The notes beneath the pieces are model-generated. The model searched no databases. It had not been told where the DNA came from and saw only the letters and a program-made list of their open reading frames with translations. A stretch of 64,000 bases of DNA, from the NCBI RefSeq assembly GCF_002943565.1, contig NZ_PJCH01000015.1:766439-830438 (forward strand). The letters run 5' to 3'. Each line of letters opens with the position of its first letter. Positions within the stretch are counted from its first letter, which is position 1. Source of the stretch: Hyphococcus luteus (GTDB lineage Bacteria; Pseudomonadota; Alphaproteobacteria; Caulobacterales; Parvularculaceae). Shown here piece after piece: positions 46,083 to 54,897 of this stretch. The translations under genes were made by a program, and so were the position numbers.

Positions 46083-46156
46083 GTATGCACACATACTGCA
46101 CACGTCGCCTTGGAAGGCATTGAAAACATTACTTAGTTTGTATCATCCATCATCGG
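46083..46156 (+). repeat. 72-bp intergenic element, copy B
   Basis: Inverted repeat GTATGCA-cacatac-TGCACAC (one mismatch), then CATTGAAAACATTACTTAG and GTATCATCCATCATCGG. Similarity to copy D extends about 30 bases further left (AAAAAACCTAT...ATTCTGT). Confidence 0.8.
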
Positions 46157-46503
46157 GGCAACGCAGAACTTATATCTCTGATTTCCTGTATTTTCTCTTT
46201 CGGACATCAAAGCGACGACGACGACCTTATGCGCATCTCCTTCTATGTGTGCAAATTCGCGCGTCTGTGCGCCGGTTTCATCCGTCAGCACTTATGCCGT
46301 AACTGCCAGAATCAGAACAGGCGATGCGGCTAATCAAAGCATTTTAGATCATTACTACAAGCCTCTGTTCCCGGTCAGCGATCGAGGGACGGGCGGCCCC
46401 CATCGTGAAATACCCGTTGCAAACATAGGACTTAGACACCGGACTTAGGCGAAAGCGCGCCGTCCTATTTGCGCAAGATCACTTCAGGACTTATGCTGAA
46501 GCG
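46157..46503. other. Leader region of the ECF sigma gene, no gene seen
   Basis: No gene is supported. Near its right end the octamer-like GGACTTA occurs three times (about 46428, 46441 and 46487), which may be regulatory. Confidence 0.45.
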
Positions 46504-47118
46504 ATGCGTGGGAAAAAGGGGCCGGGATGGCCTATGCCGGATAAGAAAAAAAACAGACAACGGATGTTTGGCGTCTTTCAGTCCAATCGCGGCTTGGTCC
46601 TTAGCGTGCTGCGCCGTTACAGCCTTCGCCAAGTTGATCTTGAGGACCTCTCGCAGGAAACCGTGCTGCGCGCGCTCGAAGCTGAAAAACGTACGCAAAT
46701 TCAAGAGCCTAAACGGTTTCTGGTTGGCATTGCAAAGAATGTCGCCAGGGCCGAGCTTGAACGCCGCGCGAAAATCACGTGCGACTTACTAGATGATTTG
46801 GACCCGGAAACATACGTATCAGACGAACCCGCCATTGACGACGTGGTCGATGCGCGCCAGCGGATGCAGGTTTTTGGCAAAGCGGTCGCCATGCTGCCGC
46901 CGCAATGCCAAAAGGCTTTTTTATTGAAACATGTGTACGGGGTGTCACATAAGGAGATCGCTGAAAAGCTCGATATCGCCGTTAGCACCGTTGAAAAACA
47001 TGTGGCGCTTGGGCTGCGCCGATGCAGAGAAGTGATGTTGAGCGAACAGTCCGAGACCGGAACGTGTGGAGAAGAGAGTGAAAAAAGCGTTTTGGGCCTG
47101 GAAGGGCGCAGGCGCTAG
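46504..47118 (+). CDS. ECF sigma factor (FecI-like)
   Basis: 204 residues, or 194 from the ATG at 46534 (MPDKKKNRQ). Region 2 is VDLEDLSQETVLRALEAEK and FLVGIAKNVARAELERRAK. Region 4 is LPPQCQKAFLLKHVYGVSHKEIAEKL, then DIAVSTVEKHVALGLRRCRE. It directs RNA polymerase to the adjacent uptake genes. It is followed 15 bases later by a FecR-type anti-sigma factor and then an STN-containing TonB receptor, the standard surface-signalling trio. The GTG/ATG choice is open; the N-terminus is unusually basic. Confidence 0.92.
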   Translation: MRGKKGPGWPMPDKKKNRQRMFGVFQSNRGLVLSVLRRYSLRQVDLEDLSQETVLRALEAEKRTQIQEPKRFLVGIAKNVARAELERRAKITCDLLDDLDPETYVSDEPAIDDVVDARQRMQVFGKAVAMLPPQCQKAFLLKHVYGVSHKEIAEKLDIAVSTVEKHVALGLRRCREVMLSEQSETGTCGEESEKSVLGLEGRRR

Positions 47119-47133
47119 ATCAGTGTCGCGTAA

Positions 47134-48222
47134 ATGAACGAAAAAACGAAAATCCCCGCTGACAAGGAAATTGTCGGCGAAGCCTGCGCCTGGCTCGCGC
47201 AGATTGAATCCGGCTCACTTTCAGGCGCGGATATGGCCGCCTTGCGCGAATGGATATCCCGCAGCCCCGCCCATGCAAGGGAGATCCGGGCTGTCGCACA
47301 GCTCTCGGGAAGCCTTTCTGTGCTGAGCGAACTGACGACGCCGCTGGCGGCGGCTTCCGGGGCGGCGAGCAGTCTCCGGAAATCAAAACCGCTGCGGGCC
47401 TTCGCCGCGCCAGCTTTAGCCGCGCTTGCCATTTTTGCAGTCGCCGCGGTTATGTTTATCGCCTGGCGCCAGCCGGGGGGCAGCGCGCCGGAAATCTATC
47501 GCACGGCGATCGGCGAATACCGTTCCCTCGATCTGACCGATGGCACCGTCGTCAAGCTGAATACGAACACGCAGATTGAGGTCGATTACTCGAAAGACGA
47601 ACGGCGGGTGCGCCTTGTCAATGGAGAGGCATTGTTTGATGTGGCGAAAAACCCCGACCGGCCGTTTATCGTCTATTCCGACGCAGCAGTTGCAGAAGCC
47701 GTGGGAACGTCATTTGCCCTGCGGCTGCGCGATCAGATCACCGAACTTTCGGTGGTCGAAGGGGCTGTCGCCTTTTTTAGATTGCCGGAGACGATCGACG
47801 CTGCCACCGACCAGGCGAGACAAAACGCGGCGAAAAACGCAGAATTGCTTCAAAAACAGGCGCGGGTAATCCTGCGCGCCGGGCAAAGTCTGACATCGGA
47901 CGATATCCCGGCGAAAGGCGACGCGCTTGACGGCGCCGAGATCCCTGTGATCACCCAGCGCGACATCCAGCGAAGGCTGTCCTGGACGGAAGGCTTGCTC
48001 GATTTCTCGCAAACACCGTTGCGAGAAGTGGTAACGGAAGTTACGCGCCATAATGACGTTTCGATCGAAATCGCCGATCCGGCGCTTGAGGACGTCAAGC
48101 TGGGCGGCATTTTCCGGACGGGCGACGTCGAGCCGCTGCTCGAAGCTCTTGAAGGGCTTGGGATTGATGTCGAGCGGCGCAGCGATGGCGTAATCTTGCT
48201 GCATACAGCAAAAACGGACTGA
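47134..48222 (+). CDS. fecR: FecR-type anti-sigma factor / sigma regulator
   Basis: 362 residues. A cytosolic N-terminal DUF4880 domain (ACAWLAQIESGSLSGADMAALREW and SPAHAREI) precedes one membrane helix at about residues 91-110. The periplasmic FecR domain follows (YRTAIGEYRSLDLTDGTVVKLN, then EVDYSKDERRVRLVNGEALFDV). The C-terminal STN-like domain reads HNDVSIEIADPALEDVKLGG. It relays the receptor's signal to the upstream ECF sigma factor. Confidence 0.93.
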   Translation: MNEKTKIPADKEIVGEACAWLAQIESGSLSGADMAALREWISRSPAHAREIRAVAQLSGSLSVLSELTTPLAAASGAASSLRKSKPLRAFAAPALAALAIFAVAAVMFIAWRQPGGSAPEIYRTAIGEYRSLDLTDGTVVKLNTNTQIEVDYSKDERRVRLVNGEALFDVAKNPDRPFIVYSDAAVAEAVGTSFALRLRDQITELSVVEGAVAFFRLPETIDAATDQARQNAAKNAELLQKQARVILRAGQSLTSDDIPAKGDALDGAEIPVITQRDIQRRLSWTEGLLDFSQTPLREVVTEVTRHNDVSIEIADPALEDVKLGGIFRTGDVEPLLEALEGLGIDVERRSDGVILLHTAKTD

Positions 48223-48353
48223 CGCTTCGCTGAAAAGTCGCGCGAGCGTTTTGCCGCCCGGCCTAGCGATGTATTTTCGCAACAGTTCTTGGCGGGCTAA
48301 AAGATTTTCAGCCCTGCACTGGCGGATTTCCCATCTCAGACTGACAGGTTAAC

Positions 48354-51300
48354 ATGGCCGTCTCGCGATGCGATGACGATGTCATGACAGTTGGTTTGGA
48401 TGGAATGCGGTTAGCGCTTAAGCGCGCATTGGTAGGGGCTATCTTGTTCGGTCTTGGCGTCCTGTCCTGCGCCGCGGCGCAGGAAGCGGCGGACACGCGG
48501 GTCGACCTCGATATTCCGGCTCAAACCGCGCAGGACGCCGTAAAGGCGCTTGCGCGGGCGCATAAGCGTTCGGTTCTTTTCCAGACAGAAGATGTCATGG
48601 CGGTGAACACCAATTCGCTGAAAGGGGATTATTCCCTCCAGCGAGCCCTGGACGAGATGTTTCAAGGGACAAGCCTCAAAGGCGGCCTGACGGAAAGCGG
48701 CGTGATTACCGTGTCGCTCCGCAAAACAGAAAACAGGTCGGAAGGGGATAAACCCATGAAGAAACAGTCACGCTTTTTACTAACCACAGCGCTGTCGTCA
48801 TTTGCGTCGGTCATAGCGACGGCGGCCGTCGCGCAGGATACGGGCGAAACGGCGGCGACGCCCCAAGACGTTATTGTCGTCACAGGCACGAACATTCGCG
48901 GCGCGCGCATTAACGAGGCGCTGCCGGTGACAGTCTTCAACGCCTCTGACATCGCCGCCATTGGCGGCGTAGACGGCGACGATCTTATCCGCGCCCTGCC
49001 GGCCAACGGCGCCGTAAACTTCCGCAATGACAATGCGGGGACAATCAACTCCGCCCGCGGAGACGTCGGGTCAATCAATCTGCGTTCCATCGGATCGAGC
49101 GGCACGCTGGTATTGTTAAACGGCCGCCGCGTCGTCAATCACCCCGGGACCCAGGCCGAGTTGTCGACCCCGGTAACGACGGTCAACACCAACGCCCTGC
49201 CCGTGGGCGGTCTTGAGCGGATGGAAGTCCTCAATGACGGCGCCTCGGCGATCTACGGTTCCGACGCCGTAGCCGGCGTCGTCAACATGATCCTTCAGGA
49301 CGATTATGAAGGCCTGTCGCTGAAAGCGCGTCACGGAACAGCGCTCGATACGGAGCTAGACGAACAGACCTTCATCCTGAAGGCCGGCAAAACCTTTAAC
49401 GGCGGCGCGACCAATGTTTCCCTGTTTGCGGAATATTCACGCCGCGACGCCTTGTTTGCGAGCGAGCAGGAATTTTCGGAATATGCGGATTTGCGTCCGT
49501 TCCTCGAAGGCACAAGCTTCGAAGGCGACACCTCGTTCCGCAACCTTTCCACCGGCTCGCCTTGGGGCCAGTTCACTCTCGGCGATGAAGTCACCCAGAA
49601 CGGGACGGCGCTGACAACATCCAGCGGGCGCTTCCACGTTCAGCCTTCAAGCAGCAGCGGCTGTCTTGCGGACATCGTTTCAACGCCCGGCATTTGCATC
49701 GATGACAGCTCGCTGAACCCGGAACTGCGATATAATATTTATGAAGGCCGCACGATCATTTCCGATCGCGACCGCTTCAATGTTTTCACTTTCCTCAATC
49801 ATGACCTTAGCGACTCGGTGCGGTTCTACGGTGAATTCGGCTATTATTATGCGAAGACCAGCCCAGTGAATTCGCCGAACTCGCCGATCTCCTCCGGCGA
49901 CATCGTGATCCCGGCGAATTATTACTACAATCCGTTCGGCCCGGTGACGTTCTCCGACGGATCGCCCAACCCGAACCGCCTGCCCGGGCTAGATAACGTG
50001 CCGGCGGAAGGCCTGCCGGTCTTTGTCGATGGCGGCCGTTTCCGGCTGGTGGATGTGGGCAATCGCCTTGTCGGCGTGACCAACACGTCCTGGCGCGCCC
50101 TCGCCGGCATGCGCGGATCCATCTTCGACTCCAATTGGGATTGGGACAGCGCCCTTCTCTTTTCGCGTGCAAAAACCAACGACGTTACGGACAACAGAAT
50201 TTCGTCGACCCTGTTCCAGCAGGCCCTCTTCAATGAAACACCGAATGTCTACAATATCTTCAATGGCGGCAATCAGGACGATCCCAACAATGGCGACGCG
50301 CCGGGCAATTCCCGCGATTTGATCGACCCGTTCATCATCGACGTGCAGCGCCTGACGCATACGAGCCTGCTTCTCGGCGATTTCAAGCTTTCAAACGGTC
50401 AGTTGCTGAGTTTGCCGGGCGGCGATCTCGGCCTCGCCTTCGGCGCGGAAGTGCGCCGCGAGGCTTACGAGGAGGACCGCGACCCGCGGCTCGACGGTAC
50501 AATCACTTTCACGGATGCGGTGACGGGGTATTTCACTGATTCCGACGTCCTCAACTCCAGCGGCACGCCGGATTCGCAAGGCTCGCGCACGGTCGTCGCC
50601 GGCTTCGCCGAAGCCTCGATTCCGCTCGTCGGCCCCGAAATGCAAATTCCGCTGATCCATACATTCGATATTCAGGCTGCGGCCCGGGTCGAGCATTATT
50701 CGGATTTCGGCAGCTCCGGCGTAAAGCCGCGCATCGCGGCGGCATGGAAGCCGTTCAGCTTCCTCAAATTCCGCGGCGCCTGGTCCGAAGGGTTCCGCGC
50801 GCCGAACCTGATTGTCATCAACCAGGACGTCGCCCGGTCGAACACCCGCGAAGACTCGCTGCTATGCCATGTGGGCGTTGAAAACGGCACTTTTGCGGAA
50901 TTTGGCGATTGCGACGGGTTCACCGAATCCCGCCAGGAACGGCGCACATCCGATCCGGATATCGGACCGGAAGACGACCGCAACATCACTTATGGTCTCG
51001 TTTTCCAGCCGCGCGGCATTGAAGGGCCGTTCAGCTTCCTCAATCCGCTGACCATCACGGTGGACCGCTGGGATATTCGCCGCGAAAACGTCGTCGGCGT
51101 CTTCGGCGCGGAAAATCACATCAGCCTTGACCTTGTCCAGCGCCTGGCGGGCTCGTCGAACCCGAATGTGGTGCGCGCCGATCCCGATGCAGACGATATC
51201 GCGTTTTTCGCAGGCACAGGCCTCGCACCCGCAGGCGACATCCTGTTCGTTCGGGATACTTACGACAATAACGAAACCCAGTCCGTCACGGGCACGGATT

Positions 51301-51830
51301 TCGCTCTTTATTACGACCTCGACGATACGCCGCTTGGCGATTTCAACCTGAAATTCAACGCCACCAAGCTGCGCGAATATTTCATCAACCTCTCGCCGGG
51401 CTCGCAGATGATCGCCGATGCTATCGAAGCGGGGCTCATTTCTAACGAAATCGACATCGCCCAGGAAGGCGACATCGTCCGTCAGGACGGCCAGCCCCGC
51501 TGGCGCGCGATGGCGAATGTCAGCTGGCGCCACGCTTCCGGCCTCGGCGGCGGGGCGCGGTTTGAGCATGTGGGATCGTTTATCGATCCAAGCGCAGGGC
51601 TCAATGACGATGACGAGCCGTTCATCGTAAAGTCATGGCGCAGAATCAACCTTTACGCGCAATACGACATCGAGAATAACGGCGTCCTTAGCGGCACAAG
51701 GCTGCGCGTCGGCGTCAACAATCTCCTCGACAAAGAGCCGCCGCTCGCAGACGAAACATTCGGCTATTACAACGAATATCACTCGTCGCGCGGGCGTTTT
51801 CTCTATTTCGAAGTGAAGAAAGACTTCTGA
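48354..51830 (+). CDS. STN-domain TonB-dependent transducer with an internal second signal-like segment
   Basis: 1158 residues. A first signal sequence (ALVGAILFGLGVLSCAAAQ) is followed by an STN signalling domain (VDLDIPAQTAQDAVKALARA, then SLKGDYSLQRALDEMFQGT). Around residues 134-160 comes MKKQSRFLLTTALSSFASVI ending AVAQ, which looks like a second complete signal peptide. The plug (DVIVVTGTNIRGARINEALP) and a ~900-residue barrel ending FEVKKDF follow. The plug/barrel belongs to the peptide/sugar receptor group starting TGTNIRG. It works with the ECF sigma and FecR genes upstream. The internal signal is unusual; see findings. The start may be the later Met at 48405. Confidence 0.9.
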   Translation: MAVSRCDDDVMTVGLDGMRLALKRALVGAILFGLGVLSCAAAQEAADTRVDLDIPAQTAQDAVKALARAHKRSVLFQTEDVMAVNTNSLKGDYSLQRALDEMFQGTSLKGGLTESGVITVSLRKTENRSEGDKPMKKQSRFLLTTALSSFASVIATAAVAQDTGETAATPQDVIVVTGTNIRGARINEALPVTVFNASDIAAIGGVDGDDLIRALPANGAVNFRNDNAGTINSARGDVGSINLRSIGSSGTLVLLNGRRVVNHPGTQAELSTPVTTVNTNALPVGGLERMEVLNDGASAIYGSDAVAGVVNMILQDDYEGLSLKARHGTALDTELDEQTFILKAGKTFNGGATNVSLFAEYSRRDALFASEQEFSEYADLRPFLEGTSFEGDTSFRNLSTGSPWGQFTLGDEVTQNGTALTTSSGRFHVQPSSSSGCLADIVSTPGICIDDSSLNPELRYNIYEGRTIISDRDRFNVFTFLNHDLSDSVRFYGEFGYYYAKTSPVNSPNSPISSGDIVIPANYYYNPFGPVTFSDGSPNPNRLPGLDNVPAEGLPVFVDGGRFRLVDVGNRLVGVTNTSWRALAGMRGSIFDSNWDWDSALLFSRAKTNDVTDNRISSTLFQQALFNETPNVYNIFNGGNQDDPNNGDAPGNSRDLIDPFIIDVQRLTHTSLLLGDFKLSNGQLLSLPGGDLGLAFGAEVRREAYEEDRDPRLDGTITFTDAVTGYFTDSDVLNSSGTPDSQGSRTVVAGFAEASIPLVGPEMQIPLIHTFDIQAAARVEHYSDFGSSGVKPRIAAAWKPFSFLKFRGAWSEGFRAPNLIVINQDVARSNTREDSLLCHVGVENGTFAEFGDCDGFTESRQERRTSDPDIGPEDDRNITYGLVFQPRGIEGPFSFLNPLTITVDRWDIRRENVVGVFGAENHISLDLVQRLAGSSNPNVVRADPDADDIAFFAGTGLAPAGDILFVRDTYDNNETQSVTGTDFALYYDLDDTPLGDFNLKFNATKLREYFINLSPGSQMIADAIEAGLISNEIDIAQEGDIVRQDGQPRWRAMANVSWRHASGLGGGARFEHVGSFIDPSAGLNDDDEPFIVKSWRRINLYAQYDIENNGVLSGTRLRVGVNNLLDKEPPLADETFGYYNEYHSSRGRFLYFEVKKDF

Positions 51831-51883
51831 TTTAACCCAACCTGAAGCCAACAATGCGGCCGGCGTCACCGCCGGCCGCTAAA

Positions 51884-53089
51884 ATGATTTGCCCCATGCG
51901 CTTTTTATCTTTTCTCATCATTTTAAGCCTTTTCCCGTTTGCCGCCGCGGCTAGCGACGACGGCAGGTCTTGCGAAAATGACACCGCCGTCATTGACGCT
52001 GACTTCGAGGGCGCACGCATGTCCGATTGCAATGCGCGCACGAAGAAATTCAAAATTCGCATCGATCCGGAAAACAAACCAATCAATCCAAGTCCCTGGT
52101 ATGCGTTTCGGGTGACGCCGAAAACGCAAGACGAGATCGAAATCGTCATAAAATATTCCGACGCGCGCCACCGCTACCGGCCAAAGCGCAGCGAAGGCGA
52201 CGGCGTGTGGCGCCTGGTGGACGAAGATCGCGTGAAGCTTCGCCGGAAGGGAAAATCGGTGACGCTGACGCTTGAGCCGGGGACTGCGCCCTTCATCATC
52301 GCCGCGCAGGAAATGCTGATCGGCGAAGCCTATGAAACATGGGAAAAAGACATTGCGGCACGCGCGAGGCTCACGCGCGAGACCATCGGCTCCTCCGTCG
52401 AGGGGCGCGAAATCACAGCGCTTTTCAGCGCGCCGCAAACAGCGCGCGACGAAAAAGAATATGTGCTTTTTATCGGCCGCCAGCATCCGCCGGAGCTGAC
52501 CGGCGCTTTCGCCATGCTGCCTTTTCTGGAAACAGTTTTCGCCGATACGCAGCTCGCCAAGGCGTTCCGCGAGCGCTTTCACATTATCGCCGTGCCGCTC
52601 ATGAACCCAGACGGCGTCGCCAACGGTCACTGGCGCCACAATATGAATGGCGTTGACCTCAATCGCGACTGGGGCCCGTTCACACAGCCCGAAACCCGGG
52701 CCGTCAAAGCGACGCTCGACGACATCGCAGCGGATGCAAACAGCGCTCTCAGGCTGATGTTTGATTTTCACGCCACGAACCGCAACGTTTTTTATACACA
52801 AACGCAAGAAGACGTCACGAGGCCGCCCAATTTTACGCAGGACTGGCTCGCCGCCGCGCGGGTCCGTCTTGACGGATATGACTTTGAACGCGCCGAACGC
52901 CACCAATCGGATCTCGACACGTCAAAGAATTATGTTTTCGGCCGCTTCGGCGCCCCGGCCCTCACTTATGAAGTCGGCGACAAAACCGACCGGCAAGCCA
53001 TTCATCATTCCGCAGTCATTTTTGCAGAGGAAATGATGAAAGAACTGCTGGCAGGCGCTGGCTCTCCCCTCGCCTCCGCGGGTGAATAA
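51884..53089 (+). CDS. M14-family zinc carboxypeptidase, exported
   Basis: About 401 residues from the Met at 51884 (the frame opens at 51854). A signal peptide (MRFLSFLIILSLFPFAAAA) precedes a beta-rich N-terminal domain and the M14 catalytic domain. Zinc ligands are in GRQHPPE (H, E) and MFDFHATN (H). A substrate-binding region is NMNGVDLNRDWGPF, and the general-base glutamate is in LTYEVGD. It removes C-terminal residues from peptides in the periplasm or at the surface. It lies 53 bases after the receptor, which suggests that the receptor imports peptides that this enzyme then trims. Confidence 0.9.
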   Translation: MICPMRFLSFLIILSLFPFAAAASDDGRSCENDTAVIDADFEGARMSDCNARTKKFKIRIDPENKPINPSPWYAFRVTPKTQDEIEIVIKYSDARHRYRPKRSEGDGVWRLVDEDRVKLRRKGKSVTLTLEPGTAPFIIAAQEMLIGEAYETWEKDIAARARLTRETIGSSVEGREITALFSAPQTARDEKEYVLFIGRQHPPELTGAFAMLPFLETVFADTQLAKAFRERFHIIAVPLMNPDGVANGHWRHNMNGVDLNRDWGPFTQPETRAVKATLDDIAADANSALRLMFDFHATNRNVFYTQTQEDVTRPPNFTQDWLAAARVRLDGYDFERAERHQSDLDTSKNYVFGRFGAPALTYEVGDKTDRQAIHHSAVIFAEEMMKELLAGAGSPLASAGE

Positions 53090-53160
53090 GAGGATGCGCA
53101 GATCGCATTCCTTAAATAATGAAGCGCTTGCAAAGAAATCTCTCTACCGCAGACACATTC

Positions 53161-53232
53161 GTGCGCATACATACTGCATATGCCATCTCATAAATATTGA
53201 AAACGTTACTCAGTCCGTGCCATCCATCAAAG
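53161..53232 (+). repeat. 72-bp intergenic element, copy C
   Basis: GTGCGCA-tacatac-TGCATAT (the arms are degenerate here), then ATTGAAAACGTTACTCAG and GTGCCATCCATCAAAGG. It lies after the M14 peptidase gene. Confidence 0.75.
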
Positions 53233-53564
53233 GCCAGACAACATGATGCAATCATATCCATCCTGATAGCATTCATATTGGCATTTGTTACGCCAGACAC
53301 TTTCAGCCGCTCGATGCAATTCAGACGGTAATTTGCGTTTCTTGCTTGCAACAAGACGGCGCAAATCAGTTGATAGCGACGCCGGAAATATCTGGCTCAG
53401 AAACGCCCTTCGCAAAGCAACATATTTCTGGTGTTCGATGATTGCCTCTTGACGTCGGCTTCCGCTCGAGACGAAACAATCGTCCGTGTAGCGATCATGA
53501 TTTCAAATCATTACGACGTCATGACTGCCGAAACTGCGGAATCGGCCAGTCTGCTCTGTAAGGC
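53233..53564. other. Non-coding gap before the serine hydrolase
   Basis: No gene is supported; the small minus-strand frame at 53227-53415 has no recognisable family. No clear terminator was found. Confidence 0.5.
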
Positions 53565-54788
53565 TTACCGAGGTTGCGCCGGCGACCATCCGATGATTGC
53601 GTTGAAATAAGCGACCGTCATATCCGTTATTTCTTCAGGGGCGTCCGGCGGAAAATAGCTGAGTTTTACGATCACCGTCTTCGAACGCGGATCGACATAG
53701 ATGAATTGCCCCTGCAGGCCTACCGCTATGAACGAGCCGGCCCTGTCGTCGAGTTTCCACCATTGATATCCGTACGCGCTGTGCGGCCCGGCGAATTCGC
53801 CTCCTTCAATCGGCTTCATCTTCGTCGACGCGCGCACCCAAGCTTCCGGAACGATCTGCCGATCCCCCAGCTTGCCGTCATTCAGCATAAGCAGGCCGAG
53901 CCGGCCGAAATCGCGCAGGGTCGCATTGTAACCCATGCCGTTGAGTTCGCGGCCGACGCCGGGCGGACCATCCGCTATCCAGAAACCGGAATATTCCATG
54001 CCGGCCGGCTCCCACAGATGTTCGCTCATGAATTTGGAAATCGCTTGCCCTGTCGCCCCTTCGAGAACCCTGCCGAGGACCGCGGTGTCCAGCGTTGCAT
54101 AGTTGAAGCGCGATCCGGGCTCGACTTTGCGTTTGATCGTCTGCGCGCGATCGGCGAAACGCTCTTTATTCTGCACAATCGCATTCTCATGTATGTTCGC
54201 GGCAAGACTGGGATTTTCGCCAAAGTCGTACCGCTCCTCGTAGTCGACGCCGGAGCGCATTTCGAGGATCTGGCGGATTGTCACGCCGTCATAACCCGAG
54301 CCGCGAAGCTCGGGCGCATATTCGACCGCCAGGTCATCGACCGATTTTATGTCGCCATGTTCGATTGCAATGCCGATCAGCATCGAAGTGATCGACTTCG
54401 ACATCGAAAACCCGATGAACCGCATGTCGGCATGGGTGTTGTTCCGGTAGTCCTCGAAAACGATCTTTCCGTCCCGGATGACCAGGAAAGCATTAGTGTA
54501 CGTTGCTTCTGCGAATTGGTCGTAAGAATAAGCCTTGCCTTCGAATTTCAGTCCCGGCGGCGCGGCGTCTTCGCGCAACAGCGGCGAGACGGGCCCCGCG
54601 CGGGTCACGACGCGCGTGTCGAACAGCTCATCCATATTATGAAAGAATAGCGCGTTCACGTCCGCGTCAAGCATATGCCGCCGCAGTTCCTGTACAGGCG
54701 CAGGGACTTCGTCAGCTTGTGCAGGAAAAGATACTGAAGCCAACGCGGATATCACGACCGCAACGCTCCTGCCTCGGAAATTGTGCAT
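53565..54788 (-). CDS. Exported beta-lactamase-like serine hydrolase
   Basis: 407 residues with a signal peptide (VVISALASVSFPAQA). The class C / esterase-type fold has the SxxK catalytic motif in GFSMSKSI (S128, K131) and a Tyr motif in SRFNYATLDTAVLG. RFIGF and GYGYQWWKLDD appear further on. AGGAG lies 9 bases before the ATG. Such enzymes act as peptidases, esterases or beta-lactamases in the periplasm. It follows the TonB receptor gene by 110 bases with a strong palindrome between, so it probably processes what the receptor brings in. Confidence 0.88.
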   Translation of the reverse strand: MHNFRGRSVAVVISALASVSFPAQADEVPAPVQELRRHMLDADVNALFFHNMDELFDTRVVTRAGPVSPLLREDAAPPGLKFEGKAYSYDQFAEATYTNAFLVIRDGKIVFEDYRNNTHADMRFIGFSMSKSITSMLIGIAIEHGDIKSVDDLAVEYAPELRGSGYDGVTIRQILEMRSGVDYEERYDFGENPSLAANIHENAIVQNKERFADRAQTIKRKVEPGSRFNYATLDTAVLGRVLEGATGQAISKFMSEHLWEPAGMEYSGFWIADGPPGVGRELNGMGYNATLRDFGRLGLLMLNDGKLGDRQIVPEAWVRASTKMKPIEGGEFAGPHSAYGYQWWKLDDRAGSFIAVGLQGQFIYVDPRSKTVIVKLSYFPPDAPEEITDMTVAYFNAIIGWSPAQPR

Positions 54789-54824
54789 TTTACAAACTCC
54801 TGCCGCTCATGCGGTTAGGGACAA

Positions 54825-54855
54825 AAGGCGTCACGCCTGACGTCAGGCGTGACGC
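54825..54855 (-). terminator. 28-bp perfect palindrome, terminator- or attenuator-like
   Basis: 54828-54855 is self-complementary (half-site GCGTCACGCCTGAC). On the minus strand it is followed by CTTTTG, as in an intrinsic terminator. It stands between the receptor and the hydrolase gene. Confidence 0.65.
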
Positions 54856-54897
54856 AGATTCGGCGTTGCGCAAGGAAGCAACGCCAGCGCGACACAC

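Noticed and set aside
48354..51830. Splitting the receptor into two genes (STN protein and receptor)
   Set aside because: The frame is continuous with no stop between the parts, so one gene is annotated and the internal start is given as a finding.
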